Source of the DNA: Paracoccus denitrificans
GTDB taxonomy: Bacteria > Pseudomonadota > Alphaproteobacteria > Rhodobacterales > Rhodobacteraceae
Direction of reading: 5' to 3'
NCBI RefSeq assembly: GCF_900100045.1
Contig: NZ_FNEA01000009.1
Location: 124,001 to 188,000 of the forward strand
DNA: 64,000 bases
In this document: piece by piece, positions 54,732-63,257 of the stretch
How the letters are laid out: each line of letters begins with the position of its first letter
Position numbering within the stretch: position 1 is the stretch's first letter
The notes under the pieces: model-generated
Databases searched by the model: none
What the model saw: only the letters and a program-made list of their open reading frames with translations
What the model was told of the DNA's origin: nothing
Translations under genes and position numbers: made by a program

Positions 54732-55325
54732 TCAGGCGGTTTTCGCGCGCTGTGCCATGGTCGCCTCGGCCCACCAGAGCAGTTCGTCCAGCATGGCGTT
54801 CAGCGAGGGCAGCAGGTTGGCCTCGACCTCGGCCATCTCTCCATTGGCGCCCAGCGGCGAGACCTTGAAGAAGTCGCCGCCGCCCAGATGCACGGCGTTG
54901 CGCAGCGGGACCATCTGCAATTCGACCGCGATGCCGCGCAGATGCTCGATGGCGCGGGCGGCGCCGACGCCGCCATAGCCCATGGCCGCCGCCGGCTTGT
55001 GGTTCCATTCCTTGTAGGCCTGGTCCAGCGCGTTCTTCAGCGAGCCGCTGATCGAATGGTTGTATTCCGAGGTCACGAAGACATAACCGTCGAACTCGGC
55101 CAGCTTCTGCTGCCATTTTATCGCGCGCGGGTCCTGCGACGGCACCCACAGGTTCGAGGCGACCTCGTCGAACAGCGGCAGGTCGTAATCGCGCAGGTCC
55201 ACCAGTTCGAAGCTCATGTCGTCGCGCTTTTGCGCGTTTTCCAGCAGCCAGGCTGCGGGCTTGTCGGCAAAGCGCGCGGCGCGGGTCGAGCCGATGATGA
55301 TGGCGATATGCGGTTTCCTGGTCAT
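54732..55325 (-). CDS. NADPH-dependent FMN reductase / quinone reductase
   Basis: A 197-residue flavodoxin-fold protein. GSTRAARFADKPAAWLLE binds FMN phosphate and TSEYNHSISGSLKNALDQ is the family signature. LWVPSQDP and MGYGGVGAARAIEHLR are further blocks. It is of the ChrR/YieF-like type that reduces quinones or free FMN and could supply flavin to the LLM enzyme. The start is ATG 55325, with GGACC upstream. Confidence 0.83.
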   Translation of the reverse strand: MTRKPHIAIIIGSTRAARFADKPAAWLLENAQKRDDMSFELVDLRDYDLPLFDEVASNLWVPSQDPRAIKWQQKLAEFDGYVFVTSEYNHSISGSLKNALDQAYKEWNHKPAAAMGYGGVGAARAIEHLRGIAVELQMVPLRNAVHLGGGDFFKVSPLGANGEMAEVEANLLPSLNAMLDELLWWAEATMAQRAKTA

Positions 55326-55476
55326 GGGTCTGGTCCTTCGTGATGGTCCTGCGGGCCGGTCGTGGCCCTCTTGGTTGAATATCGTGGCCTCAAACTGGCC
55401 CTTGCGGGGCCTTCGGACAAGCCAACCGGAATCGGAAGCCGCGTTCGAAAATCGGAAACGGCTGGCCCGGGCCGCG

Positions 55477-55506
55477 GAAAAGGAAAGGCGGGCCTTGCGA
55501 CCCGCC
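55477..55506 (-). terminator. Terminator after the MhqO-MhqD fusion
   Basis: GGCGGG (55487-55492) and CCCGCC (55501-55506) pair around 8 bases; leftward the stem is followed by TTTCCTTTTCC. It lies about 75 bp beyond the stop. The rest of 55326-55581 shows no gene. Confidence 0.65.
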
Positions 55507-55581
55507 TCTCCGGCTTCTCTGTTCCACAAATACTCATGCGGCAGTTCGGACAGGCGCGACCTTGACTGCCTGGACCCGGCG

Positions 55582-57111
55582 TCAGTCGTGGGCCAGCCAG
55601 CCGGCGGCCAGCGTCAGATCCTCGGGCTGAAGCTCATGCCCGGCCTCGATGACCCTCGCCTCCAGCGCCGCACCGCCGTCGCGCAACGCGCGCTCCAGCG
55701 CCGGGGCCATGCGGGCGAAGGGATCGCGGGCGCCGGTCAGCATCAGCACCCGGCTGCCGGCCAGGGCCTGCGCGTCCAACGCCGGCGGTTCCTCCAGCAC
55801 CTGCACGGCGCGCAGCAGCACCGCGCGGCCGATCAGGCCCGGATGCAGTTGCATGGCCGCCCCCAGCAGGTTCGCGCCGTTGGAATAGCCCAGATAGGTC
55901 AGCGCCCCGGGGTCCAAGGCGTAGGCCCGCGCGGCTTCGTCGATGAAGCCGGCAAAGGCCTCGGTCTCGGCGCGGATGTCGTCCTGGTCATAGGTCACGG
56001 CGTCATGGCGGCGGAACCAGCGGTTGATGCCCTCTTCGGTCGAGCGGCCGCGGACGCCCAGCAGCGTGGCGTTCGGCGCCATGCGATGGGCCAACGGCAT
56101 CAGGTCGGATTCGTTGCCGCCGGTGCCGTGCAAAAGGACGATGGTGCTGCCGTCCGGGCTCTCCGGTCGGTGGAAGCGGTGGATGAAATGCAGCTCGCGC
56201 ATCGGGCTCCTTTCCTCGCCCGGCAGGGCGAATTGCGGCAGGATCACGCGCAGGTCGTCGGCGCGGGCCGCGTCATGGGGCGGAACGAACAGCGTCTCGC
56301 CCAGGTGCTCCGGCGCCTCGTCCAGGGTAAAGCCGGGGGCGTCGGTGGCATATTCGAGCAGCGTTCCCGCCGGCTCGCGCACATAAAGCGACAGGAAATA
56401 TTTCCGGTCGTGCACGGTGGTCGCGTCGGTATCCTTCAACTCCAGCCGCATCCGGCGCACCGCATCGGCATCCGGCGCGCGGAAGGCGACGTGATCCAGG
56501 ATGCCGGTGCCGGGAATGCCCGGAAAGAATCCGGTCGCGTCGCGGATGTCGACGGTATCCGTGTCGGATTCCATGCGCTGCACCGCGCCTTCGGCCGCAC
56601 CGGGGCGATAGCCGAAACGGGCCAGGAAATCGCGCGTCGCCTGCGGCTGCTCGGTCAGGATGGTCGCGCCGCGCAGCCGCGTCGGCGCGATGGGATCGGG
56701 CAGGGGCGCCGTCGCGGGCAGGTCCACCCCCACCAGCTTGACGGTGACGCCGTCGGGGTCCTTCAGCCGCAGCACGGTTTCGCCCCGCTCGCGCAGCGGC
56801 CCCTCGACCGGCACGCGGGCGGTCATGGCGCGGGTCAGCCAGTCGCCGATGCTTTCGGGCGGCACGGCCAGCGCGATTTCCGCCACCTGGCCATGGCCGA
56901 CCCGGCCCGGCGCCCCGTCCTCCCACACCAGGAAGGTGACGAGAGAGCCGGGCGAGCCGAGCGCGTCGCCATAGAACAGGTGCAATTGTTCGGCATCCTC
57001 GAACCCGCCCGTGCGCTTGACCAGACGCAGGCCCAGGAAGCCGGCGTAGAAATCGACATTGGCCTGCACCCGGCGGGTAATGCCGGTGACGTGATGGATG
57101 CCGGTGGGCAT
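55582..57111 (-). CDS. Fusion of MhqO-like ring-cleaving dioxygenase and MhqD-like carboxylesterase
   Basis: A 509-residue fusion. Residues 1-310 are a VOC dioxygenase with ligands in GIHHVTGIT, TGILDHVAFRAPD and GTLLEYATDAPG. From MRELHFIHRF (about 313) to the end it is an alpha/beta hydrolase with VLLHGTGGNESDL and the nucleophile elbow LGYSNGANL. The catalytic histidine is probably in VIEAGHELQPED. MhqO and MhqD are separate proteins in Bacillus quinone resistance; here ring cleavage and hydrolysis of the product would occur in one chain. Confidence 0.83.
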   Translation of the reverse strand: MPTGIHHVTGITRRVQANVDFYAGFLGLRLVKRTGGFEDAEQLHLFYGDALGSPGSLVTFLVWEDGAPGRVGHGQVAEIALAVPPESIGDWLTRAMTARVPVEGPLRERGETVLRLKDPDGVTVKLVGVDLPATAPLPDPIAPTRLRGATILTEQPQATRDFLARFGYRPGAAEGAVQRMESDTDTVDIRDATGFFPGIPGTGILDHVAFRAPDADAVRRMRLELKDTDATTVHDRKYFLSLYVREPAGTLLEYATDAPGFTLDEAPEHLGETLFVPPHDAARADDLRVILPQFALPGEERSPMRELHFIHRFHRPESPDGSTIVLLHGTGGNESDLMPLAHRMAPNATLLGVRGRSTEEGINRWFRRHDAVTYDQDDIRAETEAFAGFIDEAARAYALDPGALTYLGYSNGANLLGAAMQLHPGLIGRAVLLRAVQVLEEPPALDAQALAGSRVLMLTGARDPFARMAPALERALRDGGAALEARVIEAGHELQPEDLTLAAGWLAHD

Positions 57112-57123
57112 GGGTCTGTCTCC

Positions 57124-57741
57124 TTATGCGCCCTCTTCGCGGGCAAGGACGGTTTGCACGGCCGGATCGGCCGCGATGCGATCATGCAGGGCCTGCACAT
57201 TGGCCCAGCCCTGGGTCCCCTCGGGCAGCAGTTTTGCGGCCCAACGCAGCATCGGAAAGGCATAGGCGTCGATCACCGAGCGGCGGCCCAGGATCCAGTC
57301 GCGACCATCCAGATGCGCGTCCAGCAGCGCCAGCCGCTTGCGGACCAGCTTGCGCCCGGCCTCCTGCACGGCCTCGCGGTCGGCCTTGTCGCGGCTGGTG
57401 GTATAGCGCTGCGGCGTGAACAGCGGAAAGAAGGCCGGATGCAGGTCGCCGGTGAAGAAGCTCGACCAGCGATCAAGCTCGGCCTGCGCCCGCAGGTCGT
57501 CGCCGCCACCCAGGTCGGCCTCGGGGTGCTTGCGCGCCAGATGGTGCAGGATCGCGCCCGCCTGGGTCAGGATCCAGCCGTCATCCTCGCGCAGCACCGG
57601 GACGGCACCCGCCGGGTTCACGGCCAGAAGCTCGGCCGAGCCGAATTCGACCGCCACGGCCTCATAGGGCGCCTGGGTCCATTCCAGCACGATATGGGGC
57701 GCGAGCGAGCAGGCGCCGGCATGGTAGAACAGGGTGGGCAT
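57124..57741 (-). CDS. Glutathione S-transferase
   Basis: A 205-residue GST. The thioredoxin-like N-terminal domain starts MPTLFYHAGACSLAPHIVL, the beta-class pattern with Cys in the active site. NPAGAVPVLREDDGWILTQAGAIL binds glutathione. The helical C-terminal domain contains WILGRRSVIDAYAFPML. It lies 12 bp before the MhqO-MhqD fusion on the same strand, which fits detoxification of quinones and other electrophiles. Confidence 0.85.
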   Translation of the reverse strand: MPTLFYHAGACSLAPHIVLEWTQAPYEAVAVEFGSAELLAVNPAGAVPVLREDDGWILTQAGAILHHLARKHPEADLGGGDDLRAQAELDRWSSFFTGDLHPAFFPLFTPQRYTTSRDKADREAVQEAGRKLVRKRLALLDAHLDGRDWILGRRSVIDAYAFPMLRWAAKLLPEGTQGWANVQALHDRIAADPAVQTVLAREEGA

Positions 57742-57854
57742 GAAATCCTCCGGTTTGCGATGCGTCCAAGATAGCGTCGCACCGCGTTTCCCCAACCGGC
57801 GATGGCTGGAACGCGGCGTTCTGCATCATCGAACGCGCCGGGCGGAGGATCGGT

Positions 57855-58652
57855 TCAGGCGCTGTGCGCGCCCTGGGCCAGGTCTGCGACGAAGGACAGG
57901 ATCTCGGGCACCGGGCGGCCCTCGCCGATCAGCTTGACGATGGCACTGCCCACGACGCAGCCATCGGCGACGCCCGCCACGGCCTGCGCTGCCTCCGGCG
58001 TCGATATGCCGAAGCCGACGACGACCGGCAGCTTGGCGGCGGCGCGGATGCGGGCGACCTCTGGCGCGACCTCTGCGGCATTGGCTGCGGGCCCGCCGGT
58101 GATGCCGGTGACCGAGACGTAATAGACGAAGCCGCTGGTATTGCGCACCACCGCAGGCAGGCGCCGGTCGTCGGTCGTCGGCGTTGCCAGGCGGATGAAG
58201 TTCAGCCCGGCCTCGCGTGCCGGCAGGCACAGCTCGGCATCCTCTTCGGGCGGCAGGTCGACGACGATCAGCCCGTCCACGCCGGCCTCGACCGCCTCGG
58301 TGATGAAGCGGTCCACGCCGCCCTGCCGGGCATAGATCGGGTTGTAATAGCCCATCAGCACGATGGGGGTGGCATCGTCGTCCCGGCGAAAGGCGCGCAC
58401 CATGTCCAGCACCCTGCTGACGCTGCCGCCGGCCGCCAGCGCGCGCTGGCCCGCCGCCTGGATGGTGGCGCCGTCGGCCATCGGGTCGGTGAAGGGCATG
58501 CCCAGTTCGATGATGTCCACGCCCGCGCCGGGCAGGCCGCGCATGATCTGCAGCGAGGTGTCGAAATCCGGGTCGCAGCCCATCATATAGGCGACGAAGG
58601 CCTTGCCGCCCGTCTCGGACAGCCGCGCGAAAGTGTCGTCGATTCTGCTCAT
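57855..58652 (-). CDS. trpA: Tryptophan synthase alpha chain
   Basis: A 265-residue TrpA. The catalytic Glu and Asp are in [42 protein letters not shown] and [11 protein letters not shown] bind indole-glycerol phosphate. It splits indole-3-glycerol phosphate and passes indole to TrpB. No trpB or trpF is beside it; in Rhodobacteraceae trpA is often separate. Start ATG 58652 after GGAGATC. Confidence 0.92.
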   Translation of the reverse strand: MSRIDDTFARLSETGGKAFVAYMMGCDPDFDTSLQIMRGLPGAGVDIIELGMPFTDPMADGATIQAAGQRALAAGGSVSRVLDMVRAFRRDDDATPIVLMGYYNPIYARQGGVDRFITEAVEAGVDGLIVVDLPPEEDAELCLPAREAGLNFIRLATPTTDDRRLPAVVRNTSGFVYYVSVTGITGGPAANAAEVAPEVARIRAAAKLPVVVGFGISTPEAAQAVAGVADGCVVGSAIVKLIGEGRPVPEILSFVADLAQGAHSA

Positions 58653-58781
58653 GCGCCCCGGATCTCCTTCATGACCGCCCAGCCCTAGCCCGGCTTGAGG
58701 GGCAAGATCAACGGCCCGCCACTGGACTTGGGCGTCATCGCCCCATAATAAGCGCGAAAATCCGGGGAAAAGGGGTGCATC

Positions 58782-59879
58782 ATGGGCTTTCGCATGGGGA
58801 TCGTCGGCCTGCCGAACGTGGGCAAGTCGACGCTGTTCAACGCGTTGACGAAAACCGCTGCCGCGCAGGCCGCGAACTTCCCCTTCTGCACCATCGAGCC
58901 GAACGTGGGCGAGGTCGCCGTGCCCGACCCGCGGCTGGACAAGCTGGCCGGGATCGCCGGGTCCAAGCAGATCATCCCGACCCGCATCACCTTCGTCGAT
59001 ATCGCCGGCCTGGTGAAGGGCGCGAGCAAGGGCGAGGGGCTGGGCAACCAGTTCCTGGCCAATATCCGCGAGGTCGATGCCATCGCCCATGTCCTGCGCT
59101 GTTTCGAGGACGGCGACGTGACCCATGTCGAGGGCCGCGTCGACCCCATCGCCGATGCCGAGACCATCGAGACCGAGCTGATGATCGCCGACCTCGAATC
59201 CATCGAACGCCGGCTGGCCAACATCCAGCGCAAGCTGAAGGGCGGCGACAAGGAGGCGGTGGCACAGGAAAAGCTGCTGAAAGCCGCGCAGGCCGCTCTG
59301 GAATCCGGCAAGCCCGCCCGCACCGTGCAGGTCGCGGACGAGGATCGGAAAGCCTGGGACATGCTGCAACTGCTGACCGCCAAGCCTGTCCTGTTCGTCT
59401 GCAATGTCGAGGAAGACAAGGCCGCCACCGGCAACAGCCAGTCCGAGCGCGTGGCGCAGATGGCGGCCGAGCAGGGCGCCGGCCATGTGGTGATCTCCGC
59501 CAAGATCGAGGAGGAGATCAGCCAGCTTCCCGCCGAGGAAGCCGACATGTTCCTCGAGGAGATGGGCCTGCACGAGGCGGGCCTCGACCGGCTGATCCGC
59601 GAGGGCTACAAGCTTCTGGGTCTTGAGACCTATTTCACCGTCGGCCCCAAGGAGGCCCGCGCCTGGACCATCCATAAGGGCACGCTGGCCCCGGCGGCGG
59701 CGGGCGTGATCCACGGCGATTTCGAGCGCGGCTTCATCCGCGCCGAGACCATCGCCTATGACGACTACGTCACCTACAAGGGCGAGGCCGGCGCGCGCGA
59801 GGCCGGCAAGTTCCGCGTCGAGGGCAAGTCCTATGAGGTGCAGGACGGCGACGTGCTGCATTTCCTGTTCAACGCCTGA
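58782..59879 (+). CDS. ychF: Ribosome-associated ATPase YchF (Obg family)
   Basis: A 365-residue YchF. G1 is [15 protein letters not shown]; the Obg-type G3 is [24 protein letters not shown] replaces NKxD, explaining the ATP preference of this family. A coiled-coil insert (about 130-185) and a C-terminal TGS domain ([14 protein letters not shown] onward) complete it. Linked to translation and oxidative stress. ATG 58782 follows GGGG. Confidence 0.93.
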   Translation: MGFRMGIVGLPNVGKSTLFNALTKTAAAQAANFPFCTIEPNVGEVAVPDPRLDKLAGIAGSKQIIPTRITFVDIAGLVKGASKGEGLGNQFLANIREVDAIAHVLRCFEDGDVTHVEGRVDPIADAETIETELMIADLESIERRLANIQRKLKGGDKEAVAQEKLLKAAQAALESGKPARTVQVADEDRKAWDMLQLLTAKPVLFVCNVEEDKAATGNSQSERVAQMAAEQGAGHVVISAKIEEEISQLPAEEADMFLEEMGLHEAGLDRLIREGYKLLGLETYFTVGPKEARAWTIHKGTLAPAAAGVIHGDFERGFIRAETIAYDDYVTYKGEAGAREAGKFRVEGKSYEVQDGDVLHFLFNA

Positions 59880-60223
59880 TTTCACTACCGTTTTCGGTGG
59901 CTGGAAAGGGCGGCTGTGCCGCAGCGCCGCGGCCCTTTCGCGCAACGGATAAGGCGCCGGTGCCGCAAAGCGTCCGGGGCCTGTCCTGCGCGGCGGATAT
60001 GCGGTCCTCGTGGCCCGGCGCCGCGCTGTCTGATGCCCCTTATGCGCCGTGGTCCGGGCGCGACGGTTGCGCCCCGCGCCTGCGAGCGGGGCGAGCCGTG
60101 GAGGGGGCTGCCCGACCTGCCTTGACCCGTCTTTTTGCGGGGTGCGGCGAATTTTCGTCAAACCGCCTGGCCCGTGCGATTTGCCCTTGTTTTTCCTGCC
60201 TGTCGCCTGCTAGACCCCGCAGC
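59880..60223 (+). promoter_or_regulatory. ychF 3' region and tRNA-Ser promoter
   Basis: No gene is evident. Hairpins CTACCG-TTTT-CGGTGG (59885-59900, one G-U pair) and GAAAGGGC...GCCCTTTC (59904-59939) may end the ychF transcript, though neither has a T-run. TTGTTT (60187-60192) and TAGACC (60211-60216), 18 bp apart, are a candidate promoter for the tRNA at 60224. Confidence 0.45.
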
Positions 60224-60263
60224 GGAGACGTGGCCGAGTGGTCGAAGGCACACCCCTGCTAAG
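60224..60263 (+). tRNA. tRNA-Ser(GCU), 5' half only; interrupted in the anticodon loop
   Basis: GGAGACG (acceptor), the D arm GCCGAGTGGTCGAAGGC, the 5' anticodon strand CACCC and loop CTGCTAA match a bacterial tRNA-Ser with anticodon GCU. After AAG at 60261-60263 the expected GGGTG and long variable arm are missing; the sequence runs into the integrase stop instead. The break coincides with the end of an integrated element. Confidence 0.85.
60251..60263. other. Left attachment site (attL) in the tRNA-Ser anticodon loop
   Basis: tRNA identity stops at 60263 and the integrase stop codon begins at 60269. The crossover therefore lies in or near the anticodon stem-loop. The exact core length needs the right end. 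Confidence 0.7.
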
Positions 60264-60268
60264 TTTCC

Positions 60269-61339
60269 TTAAGCTTCCCGCATGATCTTGATTTTCTTCC
60301 CGAAATCATCGGGCAATGCAGCGTCATGCACGTAGTTTGCACGAAAGTCCCATCCGTGCTCGAACAGCCGACGCGGCAGGTCTGCGGGCGCGAGCTTGGT
60401 GTAGCCGATCGCCATATCCGGCTTGCGCCAGCCGCCGCGTTCCATCAGCAGGATCAGGTCACGGTTGACCGCATAGTGCCAGGTCGCAAAGGTGTGGCGC
60501 AGCGTGTGCGGGGTCACATCCTCGCCGAGTCCGGCTGCATCCCGCGCCTTGTCGAATGCGCCCTTGATCTGACCGCCGAGGCGCGATCCGCTGGAATTGG
60601 TGAGGCGATAGGGCTTGCCCTTCGGCGTGCGAAACACCGCGCCGGCCTCGGGTAGTCCGCTGGCGACCATGATGCGGCGCGTCCTGCCGGGGTATTGGAC
60701 CATCTTGCCGTCGCCGTTCTTGGTCACGCCGACATAGGCCTCGCAGGTGTCGAGATGCAGGTGCTGCACGGTCAGCCCCAATGCCTCGCCGGTCCGGCAG
60801 CCTGTCCCGAGCAGGAACGCCACGATTGGCAGGAGCCGCCTGTCGCAGGCCGCCAGCAGGGCCTCGACCTCCTCCGGTGTCAACCAGCGCAACCGGGTCC
60901 TGGGCTCCTTGCGGCGCCTGAACCTGCGATCTGGAACCTTGCCATCCTCGGCTGCCAGCCGGTAGACGGCGCTGATCGGTGTGATGAGCTGGCGATTGAT
61001 CGTCGCCGGGCCCGCATCCGGGTAGAGCGCGGCCGCCGCGCGGCTGACCGCATCGTTGTCGGTATCGACCAGGCGCCAGCGCGGGCCGAAGTGCTTGATG
61101 ATCCGCGCCAGATACTTCCCCTCGCCACCCGATTCCATATAGGCCAGCGCGGCCTCGGCGAAGGTATAGGTTACGGCCTTGCCATATGCACGACGTTCGA
61201 TGATCTCGGCTTCGCGTCGCGCGCGGAGGATTTCCGCCTGGCGCTTGTCGCCAATTCGAGTGCTTTCGTAAACGCGCTGTCCAGCGACGGTGCCGCGGAT
61301 ATACCAGATTTCACCACGCTTGATGAGCTTGAGAGGCAT
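60269..61339 (-). CDS. int: Tyrosine-type site-specific integrase
   Basis: A 356-residue phage-type integrase. N-terminal arm-binding region, SAM-like domain (about 60-150), then catalytic domain with Arg in LLGTGCRTGEALGL, H-x-x-R in TPHTLRHTFATW, Trp in place of the second His (RGGWRKPDM) and the nucleophile in AIGYTKLAP. Its stop lies six bases from the tRNA junction, so the attachment site abuts the gene's 3' end. Excludes transposase or XerC-type function by context. Confidence 0.9.
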   Translation of the reverse strand: MPLKLIKRGEIWYIRGTVAGQRVYESTRIGDKRQAEILRARREAEIIERRAYGKAVTYTFAEAALAYMESGGEGKYLARIIKHFGPRWRLVDTDNDAVSRAAAALYPDAGPATINRQLITPISAVYRLAAEDGKVPDRRFRRRKEPRTRLRWLTPEEVEALLAACDRRLLPIVAFLLGTGCRTGEALGLTVQHLHLDTCEAYVGVTKNGDGKMVQYPGRTRRIMVASGLPEAGAVFRTPKGKPYRLTNSSGSRLGGQIKGAFDKARDAAGLGEDVTPHTLRHTFATWHYAVNRDLILLMERGGWRKPDMAIGYTKLAPADLPRRLFEHGWDFRANYVHDAALPDDFGKKIKIMREA

Positions 61340-61563
61340 TTCTGTTCACCGATCAGGAAGGCGTCCAGAAGGTCTCTGGGCCGGTAAAGGATTCTGACGC
61401 GGCCGCGCGCGGCCACCCGCGCCAGCCTGCCCTCATGATAGGCCCTGTCAAGGCCTGTGCGGCTGGTGAATATCTTCCTGCGCCGCAGGAACTCCAGCGC
61501 CTCGTCTGTCGTGAGGAGATCTTCGGGAACGGCGGGATCATCCATCGTCCTGGTGCTCTTCAT
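61171..61563 (-). CDS. Excisionase-like helix-turn-helix protein
   Basis: A 130-residue product whose first 75 residues resemble a MerR/AlpA-type HTH: LLTTDEALEFLRRRKIFTSR, then YHEGRLARVAARGRVRILYRP then RDLLDAFL. GGGAGAAATGGG precedes ATG 61563. Its last 169 bases overlap the integrase gene in another frame, which is unusual. The tail (serine-rich, basic) may be dispensable. Likely directs excision or represses int. Confidence 0.6.
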   Translation of the reverse strand: MKSTRTMDDPAVPEDLLTTDEALEFLRRRKIFTSRTGLDRAYHEGRLARVAARGRVRILYRPRDLLDAFLIGEQKCLSSSSSVVKSGISAAPSLDSAFTKALELATSARRKSSARDAKPRSSNVVHMARP

Positions 61564-61846
61564 CCCATTTCTCCCACATTCTCACCGCCTCCTCGCACAT
61601 GTCGGAAAGCATCATGAGCTGGTCGGCTGAAAGCATGTGCCAGTTGTGACCATCGGAATGGATGCTGGCCATACCTTCCGGGTCGAACGTGACCCGAACA
61701 GGATCATATTCGACGTCCATGAAAAACATGACCAGCTCGGTGCCTATGCTCGGATCGCTATTTTCCAGGAACATCAGCTTCCCGTGCTCAAATCCGCCGG
61801 TCAGATGCCGCTCGAATTCCCCTAGGCGTCCTTCGGAGTTGTTCAT
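61538..61846 (-). CDS. Hypothetical acidic protein of the mobile element
   Basis: A 102-residue acidic protein (MNNSEGRLGEF to WDEEHQDDG) with no family that I recognise. AGAGG is six bases before ATG 61846. It overlaps the HTH gene by 26 bases. Composition and spacing support coding. Confidence 0.6.
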   Translation of the reverse strand: MNNSEGRLGEFERHLTGGFEHGKLMFLENSDPSIGTELVMFFMDVEYDPVRVTFDPEGMASIHSDGHNWHMLSADQLMMLSDMCEEAVRMWEKWDEEHQDDG

Positions 61847-61889
61847 TTTCAACCTCTCGTGTCAGTTTCGTTCATCGTCTGATGGCCCA

Positions 61890-62618
61890 TCACGCCATCC
61901 TTCTGATCTGGTCCAGGGCGTATCCGCCCCATTGCTCGGCGCAGGCGCGGGCGATGCCATCGAAGGTCCTGCTGCGGATTTTCCATCGGTCGGGGCCCGG
62001 GCTCGCGCGGTGGATCGCCGACCATGCTTTGTGCCGCTCCGGCTCGGTCGCGGCCGATGGCGGGATCAGCCGCTTCGTGGCGGTCAGCGGCGGCAGGCCG
62101 CGCAGGTAGAAGCCCGTCGCCTTGAAGGCCGGCTCGTCAAACCACCAGGGCTGGACGATCTGGGGCTTGGGCAAATCCGCCGGCATCCGGGCGCGGCCGT
62201 GCTTGTGCATGACCGGGTTTTCGACCGCCACGCGCGCCACCGGAGCCTGCCAGCAGGCAGCGAACAGTTCGGCGCCTTCGTCCAGCAGCCGCCACATGAT
62301 GGCCAATCGCGCTTCGCGCGGCAGGATCGGCCATGCCACCTTCTCGGCCGGGGTTGCGTCGTCGGGCGGGTTCTTCGGCGGGTCCGACAGCCAGCGCACG
62401 CCGCTGTTGCACAGGCGCGTGCAGGGCGGGTGGCAGACGATCAGCAGGTCCCAGCCATAGTCGAGGTAGTCCCGCACGTCGCCGACGATGTGATGGTTGC
62501 TGCCGTCCTCGGCCGGCAGGCGGTCAACGGATGTGGCATCATGACCGAGGGCAGCGAAGGCCCGACGCATGGTGCCCGAGGTCTCGCACAGGACGCCGAC
62601 GCGTAGCGCTGCCGTCAT
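61890..62618 (-). CDS. Phage-type DNA-cytosine-methyltransferase-like protein
   Basis: A 242-residue protein related to the widespread phage family with VLCETSGTMRRAFAALGHD (SAM-binding-like), IVCHPPCTRLCNSGVRWL (PPC, like the C5-methyltransferase motif IV) and VAVENPVMHKHGRARM (ENP, like motif VI). QIVQPWWFDEPAFKATGFYL follows. It lacks the full set of C5-methylase motifs and a target-recognition domain. The ATG overlaps the previous gene's stop by four bases. Confidence 0.65.
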   Translation of the reverse strand: MTAALRVGVLCETSGTMRRAFAALGHDATSVDRLPAEDGSNHHIVGDVRDYLDYGWDLLIVCHPPCTRLCNSGVRWLSDPPKNPPDDATPAEKVAWPILPREARLAIMWRLLDEGAELFAACWQAPVARVAVENPVMHKHGRARMPADLPKPQIVQPWWFDEPAFKATGFYLRGLPPLTATKRLIPPSAATEPERHKAWSAIHRASPGPDRWKIRSRTFDGIARACAEQWGGYALDQIRRMA

Positions 62619-63058
62619 GCCCAGCCCTCCGCAGCCCCGCCGCCGCCAACAGCAAGACGGACGCGCGCCGCTCGGCAGAAGTCCTTGAAGCTGACCTCGC
62701 AGAAGCCATCGGTGACGTCCAGCCACTTGCTGTATCGGGCTTTGCTGGGGCTGGTCGCGACACAGGGCATTTCCATGCCGTCCCAGATCACGACATAGAG
62801 CCGATGCTGATCGCCGATCTTGCGCAGGTGGTCGCGTAGCGCCTCCTGACCTGCGCGCGTGACGAAGAACCATTGCAGCTTGCCATCGCTTCCGCCGGCG
62901 CGCCAATGCGGCGATGCTGCCATTTCCTCGGCGGCCCGGCTCCCGACCGACGCCGCGAAATGGTCCCGGTATGTCTGGGCCAGCGGATTGACCGGCCGCC
63001 CCAGCGCATGGTCGATGCGATCCATGGCCTTGTCTTCCAGGTAGCGGTTAACCTGCAT
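62615..63058 (-). CDS. Hypothetical protein of the mobile element
   Basis: A 147-residue product (MQVNRYLEDKAMDRIDHALG to GGGGAAEGWA). GGAGGAGGAT before ATG 63058 is an excellent ribosome site. LQWFFVTRAGQEALRDHLRKIG may be a helix-turn-helix-like or regulatory segment. No family recognised. Confidence 0.6.
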   Translation of the reverse strand: MQVNRYLEDKAMDRIDHALGRPVNPLAQTYRDHFAASVGSRAAEEMAASPHWRAGGSDGKLQWFFVTRAGQEALRDHLRKIGDQHRLYVVIWDGMEMPCVATSPSKARYSKWLDVTDGFCEVSFKDFCRAARVRLAVGGGGAAEGWA

Positions 63059-63257
63059 GGCTATCCTCCTCCGGGCGGCAAAGCGGATCATCCCCGCCTA
63101 GGTGGGTATTGATCTGCCGCTTGGCGTCGGCCAGCGTCAGCGCCATGCCGTGGGCATCGGTCTCCTCGTGCGTCCATTCATAGGGCGCGCCCGGCACCTC
63201 GGCCTGGCGGATCACGATGCCGCGGTGGATGATGGGGAGGATGCGGTCAGCCATCAC
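63048..63257 (-). CDS. Small hypothetical protein of the mobile element
   Basis: A 69-residue product (MMADRILPIIHRGIVIRQ to EEDSHAG); ATG 63254 is an alternative start. It overlaps both neighbours by a few bases, as in phage early operons. It contains an acidic middle, WTHEETDAHGMALTLADAK. Function unknown. Confidence 0.55.
   Translation of the reverse strand: MMADRILPIIHRGIVIRQAEVPGAPYEWTHEETDAHGMALTLADAKRQINTHLGGDDPLCRPEEDSHAG

Noticed and set aside
57742..57854. Trp leader/attenuator near trpA
   Set aside because: The region lies downstream of trpA and upstream of the GST; no Trp-rich leader peptide or paired hairpins are seen.
1..60223. Insertion sequences or transposases
   Set aside because: No transposase-like protein or terminal repeats with target duplications were found.
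60224..60263. Group I intron in the tRNA-Ser anticodon loop
   Set aside because: The following sequence is an integrase gene with no intron core visible; integration explains the break better.
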